NCBI GenBank assembly: GCA_000436035.1
Contig: FR893193.1
Location: forward strand, 1 to 23,553
Direction of reading: 5' to 3'
Source of the DNA: Prevotella sp. CAG:732
GTDB taxonomy: Bacteria > Bacteroidota > Bacteroidia > Bacteroidales > Bacteroidaceae
Length of the DNA stretch: 23,553 nt
The stretch's first letter is position 1; each line of letters opens with the position of its first letter. The notes beneath the pieces are model-generated. The model did not search any database. It was not told where the DNA came from and saw nothing but the letters and a program-made list of their open reading frames with translations. The translations under genes were made by a program, and so were the position numbers. Positions 1-9,456 of this stretch are shown here, piece by piece.

Positions 1-134
1 TTTTGTCACACGTCACAGTTGTCACAGTTTTTATAAACTATGGATATAGAGAGAAAGCTATCTCAGTTCAGAATCTCAGTTTTTTTTCAAAGTGTTATCA
101 AGGTGATATCAAAAAGCAATTAGCTGGCTTCCAC

Positions 135-175
135 AAAAACGCAATAGGGTATGTCCAAAGCGGACACACCCTATT
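135..175 (-). terminator. Rho-independent terminator of sprA
   Basis: The arms at 143-156 and 162-175 pair over 13 of 14 positions around a 5-nt loop. Read on the minus strand, the hairpin is followed by GCG and then a run of five T (139-135). It lies 26 bp past the sprA stop codon, so it probably ends the ruvA-sprA transcript. Confidence 0.8.
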
Positions 176-200
176 TTGTATTTTCAGCAAAACTCCCCCA

Positions 201-3200
201 CTACCTCGTCAGCGAGAACTTGATGCTCAGACCGAAGTCTTGCGTCGTCGTCGGATAGCTGCTGCTCGAAAGCAAAGGCGTGTTCGTCTGACGATCATAG
301 TAGAAACTCATCGTGAGCAACTTGCTGAACGTGTAATCTGCCGAGAAACTCAGCTTCAAGGCATTGTTGCCACTGCTCGCGCTGCTCACCATCGAGGCGA
401 TGTCTCTCGCGATGGCTGCCTGCTTGCGGAAGCTGAAGTCGAGGCGCAAGTTGAGGTCGTGGTTGGTGCCATACGAACGATTGCGACTGCTTGACGAACT
501 GCTGCTGGAGCCATTGTTGTTGGACGCATTCTTGCCCGAAGCCGAACCATTCTTGCCCTTCGACTTGACCACCTTACGCTTGCCACCTCCGAAGAGGTTG
601 AAGTCGTTCAGGCGATAGCCCAAGCCTACCACCCAGTCCTTGCTCACCGCCTCGTTGAGCTGGATGCTCGTCATGCTGAGGTTCAGCACGCGCGTCTGAC
701 GATACTCGCCCTTGAGGGTCATATTGTTGTTGAGCGTGACATCGAGACCGAGCAATGGCGAGAAGGACTCGTTGATGCTCACCTGGGAGATGTTGAACAT
801 GCTGCTAGGCGAAGGATTGCCCGTGGTGGCATCCTCCACGAAACCGAGACCGTTCATGTACTCCTGGAACGTGCTGTAGCTATTGTAGCTGCCCACGGCG
901 AAGACACTCTTGTAGGAGTGGTTGATGTTCACACTCTTGAAGTGGTCACGGAACCAAGGCAACTTGCTCAGTCCGCTGTAGCGGATGGTCCAGTTAGGCA
1001 GCAGTCGGCTCAGAGCCGGGAAGAGCGAGAGCGACTTGCCACCCATGCTCGTATAGGTATTGAGGAAGGCTGGCACCATCACATCGGCACTGTATGGGTT
1101 GACCGGTGTGCGCTCGGCATCAAACTTGCCTCCTGCCAAGGCGGAACCAGCTGGATAGGTCATACCCTCGTACTGCTGTTCCACACGGCTGCGGAAGCCA
1201 TCGAGCGAGGCGACAAACTTCTCGAATGTCTTGCTGCGATAACCACTGTTGGCGCTGCCCATTCCCTCGAAGGCGGTGCCCAGCGAGATAGTGGTCATCT
1301 GGAAGGTTCCGCTCTGCGTGGTAGGCGTGCCCTCATACATATATTGTATGCTCTTCTGCGTGGTCATCGTGCGAGAGGCATTGAGGTCTATCTTCAGGTT
1401 CTTCACTGGCTCCAGTGTCATGCGAATCTGCAGGTCCTCGGTCTTGCTCGTGGTGGCAGGGGTGGCGATGGAGTCGTTGAGCAGCAACCAGTCGTGCTCC
1501 CTAGCCTTGCTGATGTAGTTGTCGTTCACCATACCAAAGGCGAAGTCGAGACCTGGCGACATGATGCCCTGCTTGGTCTGTCCGAAGGCATCGCCGATGG
1601 TAGGCAGGAAGCCCGGAAGGGTAAGTTGATAGTTGTTGCGATAGCTGAAGCTGGCGTTGCGTACCATCATCGCCACACGGGTGATGGCTTGCATCGTCTT
1701 GTACCAGCCCTTGTCCTCCAGCGGCTCCTTGGCGAGCACGGTCACCTTGAGTTTGGTGAGGCTATCCACCTTGGAGGTGATGCGGATGGTATTGTTGTCG
1801 AGCGTCTTGTATTTCAGATGGAACGCCTTTCCGTCGGCGGTCTTGGCAGAGACGATCAAGCGCTTGCTGTTCTTGCCGTGCTTCACATCGACATACTTCT
1901 TCGCCTCGTCCTTCTTGGCAGAAGCCTCAGCATTAGCATTCTTCACTCTTCGTTCTTCACTCTTCACAGTATCGACTTTCGCCAAGATCGGCTTCAGCAC
2001 AATTTCCTTCTCGAAAGCCTTCTTGTTGAGCGGCAGGTTCTTCTTCTGTTGCTGCGCCTTCTTGTTCTGCTTGCTCGTCCACTCCTTCTCAGCCTCATCA
2101 GGGTCCTTTCCAGCGTCGATGGCATTCTGGCGCACCTTGGCTAGCTCCTGCTTGCGCTTCTGCGCCTCCTTCTTGGCTTGGTCCTTCTCCTGCTTTTTCT
2201 TCTGAATCTGCGAGCGAGAAGGCTCCTTGTCGAACTTTTGGTTCACCTTCTTCAGGAAAGGCACGTGGTTGTAGAGCTTCACGAGATTGAACGTACCATT
2301 GATGTTCAGACTGCGGTTGGTGTTGATGGTGTTGCCATACGATACACCGTCCTCGTCCTCCGTGCCACGCTCCCACGAATAGGTGGCGTTGTAGTTGGCA
2401 TCGGCATTGATCCAGTCGAAGGCTGGCAAGAGGTTGAGCGGCAACTGATAGGAAGCCGTAAAAGTCTGGTTGTAGTCGAGCGGCGCACCCCAGTGCTTGA
2501 TGCTCGTCCACACGGAGTCCTTCCAGGCATGATACTGGTCGGCATAGAGGTCCTTGTTCACTGGCGTGTAAGGCTCCTCTATCTGGGCGTGGGTGGCACT
2601 CTGGAAGTTCATGTGCAGATTCTTCGTCAAGTCCCAGCGCATCGAGAACTCTCTGTTCCACAAGAACTGTTCGCTGAACGAGAGCGGCAACTGCGAGTTC
2701 TCGGTCGATTCCATGTCTCGCTCCTGCAACTCATAGTAGTTGCGCGTCATCTCGGTGTTGAAGGTCACGTTCTGCGGCAACCAGTTCAGTCCGAATCGCT
2801 TCAGGATGTCGAGCCACTTGCTCTTGTTCTTCAGCTTCTTGAAAGGCTCCCAAGCCTTATACACCGGTGTCCACGAGTAGTCGAGCGAACCACGCCAGTT
2901 GTCCTCGTTCTCATACACGGTGGTCTCTCCCTGCGTATGCTGGTGGGAGTGACTGTAGGAGAAGGAGAAGTTGGCAGGGTCGTAAGGCATCGGATGGCGC
3001 TTGGTGGCAATGCCGACACGAGCGTTGGAGATGGAGAAGTTGGTGTTGGTCACCTTCGTCACGGCGATGTTCTCGATGGAGTCGCGCTCGTGCTTCGAGC
3101 CAGCTGCGTCGAGAGCGTCCTTCAGCTCCATGTCGGTGTCGAGCGGATTGTACTTAGGAGAGGTCTTCTCCTTGGTCACGCTATAATATAAAGGTATGCT

Positions 3201-6200
3201 CACCTTCGCCTTGTCAGGGAAGAATTTTCCTAGCTCCAAGCTGGTGGTCACGCTGTAGGTGCCGTAGCTGTCGGTGCTGCGGCTCGCCACCTTGTCCTCC
3301 AGTCCGCCGAATCCCTCGCTGGTATAGCGACCCGTGGCATTCACGCTACCGAAGTCGGAGAGTTGCACGTTCAGATTGCCGTTGGCAGCCCATCCACCCT
3401 TGTTGTTGTGCTCCAGCAAGCGAAGCTCGTTCACCCACACCTCGCCGCTCTTCACCTCGCCTGAGTTGTTGCGCACGCCGATCATCATCGTCTTCACCTC
3501 GCCCAGGGTAGGGTTGCCCACGAGCGTCAACTTGTTGTTAGGGTGACTGCTGTCGTAGGCGGTATAAGGCTGCGAGTAGGAAGCCATGCCCATCGCCTTC
3601 GCCTTGTTGCGCTCCTTCTTGAGGGCGGTGAAGACGGAGAGCGGCACGTCGAGCATGTTGTCCTCAGGCCATACCGCCTTGCAGTCTTCGAGCGAACGGC
3701 GATTGTACTTGCCTTCCGGTGTCAACTTGAGCGGTATCTCATACTCATAGTAGTTGTTCTTGTAGTCGCTACCCAAGCGGATGAACACAGCCAGCTGGTT
3801 GTCTTGCAGCTCGGTGGTGTTCTGTGCCAAGGCATTGGCATGGGTAAACATCTGTATGCGCTTGTACTGGCGCAAGTCGAGGGTGGTGTTCTTATACACT
3901 GCCTTCGCCTCGCCCGTATTCATGTTCTTCACCACGAGACTCAAAGCCTGCTCGTTGTCCTCCACGAGCTGTGCCTGCGATGGATCCTGACCACGTCGGA
4001 TGCCTGGAGGCAAGACGTAGTTGACAGGCTCCTTCTCGGCATTCTCCTCGATGCTCACGGCACTCGCCTCCAAGGTTCCGCCATTGGCAGCGCTGAGCGG
4101 CTGGTCGTAGGTACGCCAGGTGCCACGCACGAGGTCGAGCGTACCGAAGCGCATGATGATAGGCTTCTCGAAGTTGGTGAGGAACATGCGCATGAAGCGG
4201 ATGCTGGAGAAGTCGTTGATATTGCCCACCTTCGACTCATACTGATCCACTGGGATGCGGAACTGGTACCACGTCACGGTCTCCTTGTTGCCGTTCGGCA
4301 AGCTCGGGGTGTATTCTCGCTTGTCCACGATATAGTTCTTGCCCACCACGAAGTCCTCAGGGCGCACGCTCACGTGGTACTGGAAGTACTTCTCATACTC
4401 ATTGAGCGTATAGTCTTGGTTGATGTCCTCCACGTCGGGCGTTGACTTGTAGGAGGTATCGTATCTCTCCGTGCGGCTGTCGCTGTCGGGCGAGTTGCCT
4501 TGCGGATTGTTGATATACTTGTAGCGGAGGAGGATAGGCGCTTGCTGCTGGTCCCAGTCGGTGCCACGATAGTAGTGGTAGTCGTCGTGGGCTGGGTCGG
4601 CAAAGATGCTGTCGAAGACGGCTTGGTTCACCTTGCCTTGTATCTGGTCGAGATAGGCAGAGCGATAGAACTCTTGCTCCTCGGCATCGGTGAGACCATT
4701 GAAGCCGACATCCTGCAAGGCACGGCTGCCACTGGTGGTGGCGAAGGCATAGGTCACGGTGCTCTGAGTAGGTATCTTGCCCCACTGGGTGTAGGTGAAG
4801 CTGTTGCTGCCATCCACTGGCATGCCGCTCTCATAGAACTTCTTGCCGTCTCTGAGGATGTCCTCGCTCACCTCGCCCAGGTTGATGTAGAAGTCGCCGC
4901 CATAGCGATTGGCATCGGGTTGCTGACTGCTATAGATGAATGGGTCGAGGAGCCAGAACTCGATGTACTCCACGTTGGCTTGCTCGAAGTCGTTGGTGTC
5001 GAGTCGGCGCATCATGCCACCCCAGTGCTTCAGAGGGTTCGCCAGGGTTCCGTCCTGCTGCAGGTCGTTGACATTGAAGTTGTACGGACCACGCTCGTTA
5101 GGATAGTAGGCGATGTTCATAGCGTTCACCGTGCTCGTCTCCGTGCTGTAGGTCTGAGTCTGGCGCAATGGGAAGAGCTCTCTCATATAGACCGCTCTCA
5201 CGTAGTGGTTGCTCAACTGGTTGTAGTCGCCCTTGATGTGTCCTGGCGTGAGCGTGCTTCCCTTGCGATTGAAGAGAGGGTCGATGGTGTACCATGCCAT
5301 CTGGCTACGGTTGAATCCACTCGTCAGCCCCGTCTTGTCCTTGTTCTCAGGGAACATGGATGGCACGCTGGAGAGAATCCACGAGGTAGGTGTCATCACG
5401 TCGATGCTGGTCTTGGTACTCTCGAAGTCGTCGAGGTAGGAGGCGTTGTCTTGCGTGCCGCCCGCCTGTCCGGCTATCAACTGAGCGAACTCGCCTGTGA
5501 AGGAGATGTGGGAAGGCTGCGTGAGGTGCAGGAATGGTATCTTGTCGAGCACATTGGTGAGCCACTGGCTCTCCTTCTTCCAGTTCACGTTGATGCCCCA
5601 GAGGGTGTTGTTGAGAGGCTCGTCGCCCATCGACACCTTGGTGAGCAGAGGCTGCTCGCTCAGGTGCTGGAAGGTACCGCTCAGCTGGAAGTTCTTCGAG
5701 AAGTCGTACTCCCAGTTGAGACCGAACATGGTCTTTCTCGTCATGCCATAGTCGGTGTTGCTCTCCAGCGACACGTTGACCGGCGTTCCGGCATCGATGA
5801 TGCTCTGGTTGAGGATGGTCACCTCGCCAGCATTGTAATCCACCGAGTAGTCGGAGCCTTCGCTCAGCGTAACACCACCTGCCGTCACCACCACGGAACC
5901 CTGCGGCACATTGACCGCTCCGAGCGAGATGACATTGGCAGAGGAGCCCTTGAATTGTCCCACCAAGAGATACTTGTTCTTCTCGGCTATCTGCTTCGCC
6001 ACCGTCTTGGTGCTGTCGTAGAGTTCGGTGAAGGCGTAGCTTCGGGCTTTCTCATCGTCGATGCCCTTTCCCTTCAAGTACTGGTAGATATAGCTTCCGA
6101 ATGGCTCCACCTTCGGAATGAAGACGCTACCACCCGACACGGTGTAGCCCTCCACATAGTCGAAGTAGCCATTGCTGTGGGCATTGTTGTTGTTGTCGAG

Positions 6201-8024
6201 TCGGTCGGCACCGAGCACCTTGATGAGCGGTGTCTGCTTCACCTCCTTCTCAGGGATGTAGGTGAGATAGACGCCAGTGGTATCGCTCTGGAACTTGACG
6301 TCGAGTCGGAATTTCTCCTTCTCCACCTGCGAGGCGAGGTTATAGACGTTCTTCATCATCAAGTCCCAGTTGCCCTGCTGCGGATTGTTGCTCGTGTTCT
6401 TGAGCGACTTCACGAACAGGCACTGCTTGGTGTCGGTGATGTCGCTGGCGAACTCGCCCACCTGGTAGGTCACTCCGCCATAGGTGTATTCGTAAGCCAC
6501 GGCAAGCACCTGGTCGGTCTGCAACTGGGTTCGCAGCGAGATATATCCCATGGCTGAGTTCACGGTGTATTCGGAGGAGTTGAGGAGGCGTGCGCTCTCC
6601 AGTTTCTCGAAGTCATCGCCGCCCACGAGTCCCGCTCCCTCCAGGGTGGAGGAAGTCTGGTTCACGTCACGAGCCGAGGCATACTGGCTCACCATGGCAT
6701 CATACTCGGTGTTGGCTCTGTTGGATGGCACGGTACCGCCAGCCGCCCACATCGGGTTGGAGAGTTTCTCGGTCTCGCCCAGGTCGGTGAGCGCCACGAT
6801 GTTGCGAGTGTTGTCGGTGGAACCGGTCTTGTTGGTCACCCAAATCTCCACACGGTTGATGGTGATGCCGGTGGTGAGGTTAGGCAACTTCTGCATCCAT
6901 CCATCGTATCGGTTTCTGAAATATCTGGAGAGAAAGAAGTGCTTGTTCTCCTCATAGTCTGCCACGTTCTTCTCGAAAGGCGTGAGCTGCACGCCACCCT
7001 TGGAGGAGACGCTCTTGGAGGATGACTTCTTCTGCGAGATGACGGTCTGCAACTTGAGCTTGCCAAACTGCATGTCGGTACGGATTCCGAAGAGGCTGCT
7101 GGCTCCTCGTATCAAGGAGGAGTTGGCTGGGAACGACACGTTACCCGCCTCCACGAGCTTGATAATCTCGTCTTCCTTGCCATCATACTTCAACTTCATG
7201 TTCTGGGCATCGTAGTCGAAGGTGGCATCGGTGTTGTAGTTGAGGTTCAAGTTCATCTTGTCGCCCACACGTCCGTTCACGTTGAGGTTGATTTTCTCAT
7301 CGAAGTCCATCATCGTGGTCTTTCGGTTGCGGATAGGCAGCGAAGGGTTGTCGATGCTCTTGGTCTTCACGCCAAACTTGAGTTCGGCGGAGCCTTGCGT
7401 CTTGACACGGATGCCGCCCGGACCGAAGATTTTCTCGGCAGGTCCGAGGTCGAAGTGCATGTCGGTGAAGTCAAACTTCTCCTTGCCTTTCGCCTTGTAT
7501 ATCTCGTCGTTCTGCTTGCGGAAGTAGGCGTTGCGCTCCTGCATCTCGCTCCATGTGCGATACTCGGAAGGCGTCATCATGATAGGCGTGGAGAGCCACG
7601 TGTTGCCCATTCGATTGCCGATGACGTAGCGGTCGAGTGTATCGTTGTACTCCACCTGGTATCTCATGTTCTCAGGACGGTCTAGGTCGAGCGGACTCTG
7701 ATAGAGGTCGGAGAGGGTGATGGGCTGCGTGCGCTGGATAGGCCATCGAGGGTGCAAGAGACTATCGGGGATGCTGTCCTCGTCGGCGAAAATCGGTTGG
7801 GCGGTGATAGCGTTCTTGCCATTGGCATTTTTGCCAGAGGCATTGGCGCCCTTGCCAGCCGCCCGCTTTCCATCCGCTGAAACCTGCTGCGAGGAAGCGT
7901 TGCGCTGTCTATTTCGGGTTCTGTTATCCTGTAGGTATGGCACAGCTATGGCATTACCAACAATAAAGATTGCCAGCAATGCCATTACCCAATAGCCATA
8001 TTTATATTCTCGTCGTTTCAACAT
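201..8024 (-). CDS. sprA: SprA/Sov, type IX secretion system outer-membrane translocon
   Basis: This 2607-residue protein matches the SprA (Sov) family, the very large outer-membrane beta-barrel that forms the export pore of the Bacteroidetes type IX secretion system. The N-terminus (residues about 13-30) is a hydrophobic signal segment, followed by a Lys/Asn/Gly-rich linker with ASGKNANGKN-type repeats. Most of the rest shows alternating aromatic and polar strands typical of a barrel. Two compositional inserts stand out: a Lys/Glu/Gln-rich, probably helical stretch at about residues 1930-2045, and a Ser/Asn-rich stretch near the C-terminus (around 490-540 on the DNA). The protein ends in FSLTR, a plausible last barrel strand. 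The gene starts only 10 bp after the ruvA stop and shows no Shine-Dalgarno, so translation is probably coupled to ruvA. The size and the ruvA linkage both fit the family, and the identification is secure. Confidence 0.95.
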   Translation of the reverse strand: MLKRREYKYGYWVMALLAIFIVGNAIAVPYLQDNRTRNRQRNASSQQVSADGKRAAGKGANASGKNANGKNAITAQPIFADEDSIPDSLLHPRWPIQRTQPITLSDLYQSPLDLDRPENMRYQVEYNDTLDRYVIGNRMGNTWLSTPIMMTPSEYRTWSEMQERNAYFRKQNDEIYKAKGKEKFDFTDMHFDLGPAEKIFGPGGIRVKTQGSAELKFGVKTKSIDNPSLPIRNRKTTMMDFDEKINLNVNGRVGDKMNLNLNYNTDATFDYDAQNMKLKYDGKEDEIIKLVEAGNVSFPANSSLIRGASSLFGIRTDMQFGKLKLQTVISQKKSSSKSVSSKGGVQLTPFEKNVADYEENKHFFLSRYFRNRYDGWMQKLPNLTTGITINRVEIWVTNKTGSTDNTRNIVALTDLGETEKLSNPMWAAGGTVPSNRANTEYDAMVSQYASARDVNQTSSTLEGAGLVGGDDFEKLESARLLNSSEYTVNSAMGYISLRTQLQTDQVLAVAYEYTYGGVTYQVGEFASDITDTKQCLFVKSLKNTSNNPQQGNWDLMMKNVYNLASQVEKEKFRLDVKFQSDTTGVYLTYIPEKEVKQTPLIKVLGADRLDNNNNAHSNGYFDYVEGYTVSGGSVFIPKVEPFGSYIYQYLKGKGIDDEKARSYAFTELYDSTKTVAKQIAEKNKYLLVGQFKGSSANVISLGAVNVPQGSVVVTAGGVTLSEGSDYSVDYNAGEVTILNQSIIDAGTPVNVSLESNTDYGMTRKTMFGLNWEYDFSKNFQLSGTFQHLSEQPLLTKVSMGDEPLNNTLWGINVNWKKESQWLTNVLDKIPFLHLTQPSHISFTGEFAQLIAGQAGGTQDNASYLDDFESTKTSIDVMTPTSWILSSVPSMFPENKDKTGLTSGFNRSQMAWYTIDPLFNRKGSTLTPGHIKGDYNQLSNHYVRAVYMRELFPLRQTQTYSTETSTVNAMNIAYYPNERGPYNFNVNDLQQDGTLANPLKHWGGMMRRLDTNDFEQANVEYIEFWLLDPFIYSSQQPDANRYGGDFYINLGEVSEDILRDGKKFYESGMPVDGSNSFTYTQWGKIPTQSTVTYAFATTSGSRALQDVGFNGLTDAEEQEFYRSAYLDQIQGKVNQAVFDSIFADPAHDDYHYYRGTDWDQQQAPILLRYKYINNPQGNSPDSDSRTERYDTSYKSTPDVEDINQDYTLNEYEKYFQYHVSVRPEDFVVGKNYIVDKREYTPSLPNGNKETVTWYQFRIPVDQYESKVGNINDFSSIRFMRMFLTNFEKPIIMRFGTLDLVRGTWRTYDQPLSAANGGTLEASAVSIEENAEKEPVNYVLPPGIRRGQDPSQAQLVEDNEQALSLVVKNMNTGEAKAVYKNTTLDLRQYKRIQMFTHANALAQNTTELQDNQLAVFIRLGSDYKNNYYEYEIPLKLTPEGKYNRRSLEDCKAVWPEDNMLDVPLSVFTALKKERNKAKAMGMASYSQPYTAYDSSHPNNKLTLVGNPTLGEVKTMMIGVRNNSGEVKSGEVWVNELRLLEHNNKGGWAANGNLNVQLSDFGSVNATGRYTSEGFGGLEDKVASRSTDSYGTYSVTTSLELGKFFPDKAKVSIPLYYSVTKEKTSPKYNPLDTDMELKDALDAAGSKHERDSIENIAVTKVTNTNFSISNARVGIATKRHPMPYDPANFSFSYSHSHQHTQGETTVYENEDNWRGSLDYSWTPVYKAWEPFKKLKNKSKWLDILKRFGLNWLPQNVTFNTEMTRNYYELQERDMESTENSQLPLSFSEQFLWNREFSMRWDLTKNLHMNFQSATHAQIEEPYTPVNKDLYADQYHAWKDSVWTSIKHWGAPLDYNQTFTASYQLPLNLLPAFDWINADANYNATYSWERGTEDEDGVSYGNTINTNRSLNINGTFNLVKLYNHVPFLKKVNQKFDKEPSRSQIQKKKQEKDQAKKEAQKRKQELAKVRQNAIDAGKDPDEAEKEWTSKQNKKAQQQKKNLPLNKKAFEKEIVLKPILAKVDTVKSEERRVKNANAEASAKKDEAKKYVDVKHGKNSKRLIVSAKTADGKAFHLKYKTLDNNTIRITSKVDSLTKLKVTVLAKEPLEDKGWYKTMQAITRVAMMVRNASFSYRNNYQLTLPGFLPTIGDAFGQTKQGIMSPGLDFAFGMVNDNYISKAREHDWLLLNDSIATPATTSKTEDLQIRMTLEPVKNLKIDLNASRTMTTQKSIQYMYEGTPTTQSGTFQMTTISLGTAFEGMGSANSGYRSKTFEKFVASLDGFRSRVEQQYEGMTYPAGSALAGGKFDAERTPVNPYSADVMVPAFLNTYTSMGGKSLSLFPALSRLLPNWTIRYSGLSKLPWFRDHFKSVNINHSYKSVFAVGSYNSYSTFQEYMNGLGFVEDATTGNPSPSSMFNISQVSINESFSPLLGLDVTLNNNMTLKGEYRQTRVLNLSMTSIQLNEAVSKDWVVGLGYRLNDFNLFGGGKRKVVKSKGKNGSASGKNASNNNGSSSSSSSSRNRSYGTNHDLNLRLDFSFRKQAAIARDIASMVSSASSGNNALKLSFSADYTFSKLLTMSFYYDRQTNTPLLSSSSYPTTTQDFGLSIKFSLTR
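1939..1965. repeat. Direct repeat inside sprA encoding SEERRVKN
   Basis: Two identical 13-bp copies (TTCTTCACTCTTC on the plus strand, at 1939-1951 and 1953-1965) lie in frame in the Lys-rich part of sprA, around residues 2015-2025, and encode the SEERRVKN segment. I know TTCACTCTTC-type strings as common short repeats in Bacteroidetes genomes, often between genes. Here one appears to have become part of a coding sequence. Confidence 0.6.
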
Positions 8025-8034
8025 CTAAAATCTA

Positions 8035-8649
8035 TTATTTGATTTGTTTCAAGGCGAGCTTGATTACTTCCTCGACTTTCAAGTCAGGCTGCGCCTTCAG
8101 AATCTCGACCACCACCTTGGCAGAAGGTGCAGGCGAGAAGCCGAGCATGGTGAGTGCGCTCACTGCCTCTTCCTTCACGTCGTTGTTGACCATCTCCACG
8201 TTGCCGCCATTGGCAGAGAGTTCGTCGGCGATGCCGAGCGTCACAATCTTGTCCTTTAGGTCGATGATGATGCGTTGCGCCGTTTTCAGTCCGATGCCCT
8301 TCACGCCCTTGAGCATCTTCTCGTTGTCAGACGAAATCACATTGCAGAGTTCGGCAGGCGAGAGCGAGGAGAGAATCATCCTCGCCGTGTTGGCACCCAC
8401 GCCCGACACGGTGATGAGCTGTCGATAAAGCTCACGCTCCTGCTTGCTGGCAAATCCGAAGAGGGTGAAGGAGTCGTCTCTTCCACCAGCCACAAGCACC
8501 TCATGGACATAGAGCTTCACTTGGGCCTTGCCCTGTATGGCGGTATAAGTGTTGAGTGATATATTCAGTCCATACCCCACTCCATTCGTTTCGAGTACGG
8601 CCATGGTCGGAGTCAAGTCGGCGAGTTCGCCCTTGATGTATTCTATCAT
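8035..8649 (-). CDS. ruvA: Holliday junction branch migration protein RuvA
   Basis: The 204-residue product is RuvA, which binds Holliday junctions as a tetramer and loads the RuvB motor for branch migration. The N-terminal OB-fold begins MIEYIKGELADLTP. Two helix-hairpin-helix motifs follow: ITVSGVGANTARMIL (about residues 78-92) and LKGVKGIGLKTAQRIIIDL (about 105-125). The C-terminal three-helix domain that contacts RuvB ends in KVEEVIKLALKQIK. The length is normal for the family. The gene is upstream of sprA on the same strand, 10 bp apart, an arrangement known in other Bacteroidetes. No -7 element is visible in the 90 bp before its start, so it may be read from the DUF4186 promoter. Confidence 0.96.
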   Translation of the reverse strand: MIEYIKGELADLTPTMAVLETNGVGYGLNISLNTYTAIQGKAQVKLYVHEVLVAGGRDDSFTLFGFASKQERELYRQLITVSGVGANTARMILSSLSPAELCNVISSDNEKMLKGVKGIGLKTAQRIIIDLKDKIVTLGIADELSANGGNVEMVNNDVKEEAVSALTMLGFSPAPSAKVVVEILKAQPDLKVEEVIKLALKQIK

Positions 8650-8739
8650 TTCTAAGTCTAAATTTGAATTAATGTCATGCTTTCCTGCCTCAATCGAGCA
8701 GTTTTTATTAAATAATTAATAAACGCAGAATAAGCGGCT

Positions 8740-9312
8740 TTATTGCAAGGAAGGGGAAATATCATAAAATTTCTCTATCCACCGCATGATGACCTCCACC
8801 ACGTAGGCTTGCTCATCGGCAGTCAACGCCCTGCCCTTCGGGATATGGTGCCACTTCTCCAGGCAGCCACGGCAGCAGCAGGCGGTGGCGTGCTGGGCGA
8901 TGAAGACGGGCGACGTACCATGACGCATCGGGGTCTGCCTGCCATCATTGGGGATGACGGCGGGAGCCAGACGCTTGGCGATGATTTGGCGAGCATGCTC
9001 ACGTATCGTCGCCATCCCCTTGTCGGCGATAATCGCCCGGTCCTTCTGATTCAGATAGAAACTGCTGCGAAAACGTGACTGGGAGAGACGCAAGAAGAGG
9101 GAGGCGACATCGGAAAACATCACCGAAGAGACCTCTCCCTCACTTGCCTCATCAGCCTTCGCGACCTTGGCATTCTCTTCCTTAGCGAAGGCATTTCCTT
9201 CCTCGGCAAAAGCATTTTCTTCCTCGCCTAAGCCGTTTTCTTCCTCCCCAAAATCCTCTGGAGCAAACAAGTCTAGCTCCACCACATTCTCATTCTTCGA
9301 TGCCTTCTTCAT
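8740..9312 (-). CDS. DUF4186 family protein with acidic repeat N-terminus
   Basis: The 190-residue protein has a core from about residue 70 onward that I recognise as DUF4186: FLRLSQSRFRSSFYL, RLAPAVIPNDGRQTPM, PVFIAQHATACCCRGCLEKWHHIPKGR, and a final helix EVIMRWIEKF. The conserved Cys and His residues could bind metal, but the function of the family is unknown to me. The first 65 residues are a family-atypical acidic extension with four 7-residue repeats at residues 23-50 (EEENGLG, EEENAFA, EEGNAFA, KEENAKV). The segment RHGTSP replaces the RGHP that I remember in relatives. It precedes ruvA and sprA by 90 bp on the same strand and has a good -7 element at 9396-9403. Confidence 0.82.
   Translation of the reverse strand: MKKASKNENVVELDLFAPEDFGEEENGLGEEENAFAEEGNAFAKEENAKVAKADEASEGEVSSVMFSDVASLFLRLSQSRFRSSFYLNQKDRAIIADKGMATIREHARQIIAKRLAPAVIPNDGRQTPMRHGTSPVFIAQHATACCCRGCLEKWHHIPKGRALTADEQAYVVEVIMRWIEKFYDISPSLQ
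9163..9246 (-). repeat. Four in-frame 21-bp repeats coding acidic heptads
   Basis: Four consecutive 21-bp units encode residues 23-50 of the DUF4186 protein: EEENGLG, EEENAFA, EEGNAFA and KEENAKV. The units differ at the nucleotide level, so this is an aged or degenerate repeat, but copy number could still vary between strains without breaking the frame. Confidence 0.75.
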
Positions 9313-9357
9313 TGTCTCTTATTTTTTATTACTTTTGCATATCTCGAAAACCACCAC

Positions 9358-9399
9358 TTAATGATATAGCAGTACAAATTAATGATATAGCAGTACAAA
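9358..9399. repeat. Perfect 21-bp tandem duplication in the divergent control region
   Basis: Two identical 21-bp units, each beginning TTAATGATATAG and ending CAGTACAAA, lie head to tail at 9358-9378 and 9379-9399. The second copy runs into the minus-strand -7 element at 9396-9403, so the duplication sits in or beside the DUF4186 promoter and 5' leader. Confidence 0.9.
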
Positions 9400-9403
9400 A
9401 GTA
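9396..9403 (-). promoter_or_regulatory. -7 promoter element for DUF4186-ruvA-sprA
   Basis: The minus strand reads TACTTTTG, a full match to the Bacteroidetes -7 consensus TAnnTTTG. Transcription would start near 9390 and give a leader of about 78 nt before the DUF4186 start codon. No clear -33 TTG was assigned. Confidence 0.55.
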
Positions 9404-9437
9404 TAAAATTCCATGAAAACCAGCAAACTTTCTGACA

Positions 9438-9453
9438 TATTTTTGTACCTTTG
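9438..9453 (+). promoter_or_regulatory. Two adjacent -7 elements upstream of the DUF3810 gene
   Basis: TATTTTTG (9438-9445) and TACCTTTG (9446-9453) both match TAnnTTTG exactly and touch each other. Either would place the start of transcription within about 8 bp of 9455 and give a leader of roughly 110 nt, which holds the degenerate repeats at 9457-9532. Confidence 0.6.
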
Positions 9454-9456
9454 CAC

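Noticed and set aside
1..134. Left-end stretch with three GTCAC copies at 5, 12 and 21 and an open frame running into sprA
   Set aside because: The frame at 3-494 lies mostly antisense to sprA and crosses its terminator. The GTCAC copies are too short to support a call, and I see nothing else here.
918..6557. Long plus-strand open frames opposite sprA (for example 918-2144, 2178-3191 and 4500-6557)
   Set aside because: They are mirror frames of the G+C-rich sprA gene. Their products are rich in Leu/Val/His/Arg with no recognisable domains, and the minus-strand frame is a clear SprA.
8717..8744. Weak hairpin overlapping the DUF4186 stop codon
   Set aside because: It has only about 8 pairs with a 2-nt bulge and no solid T run. 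Read-through into ruvA seems more likely.
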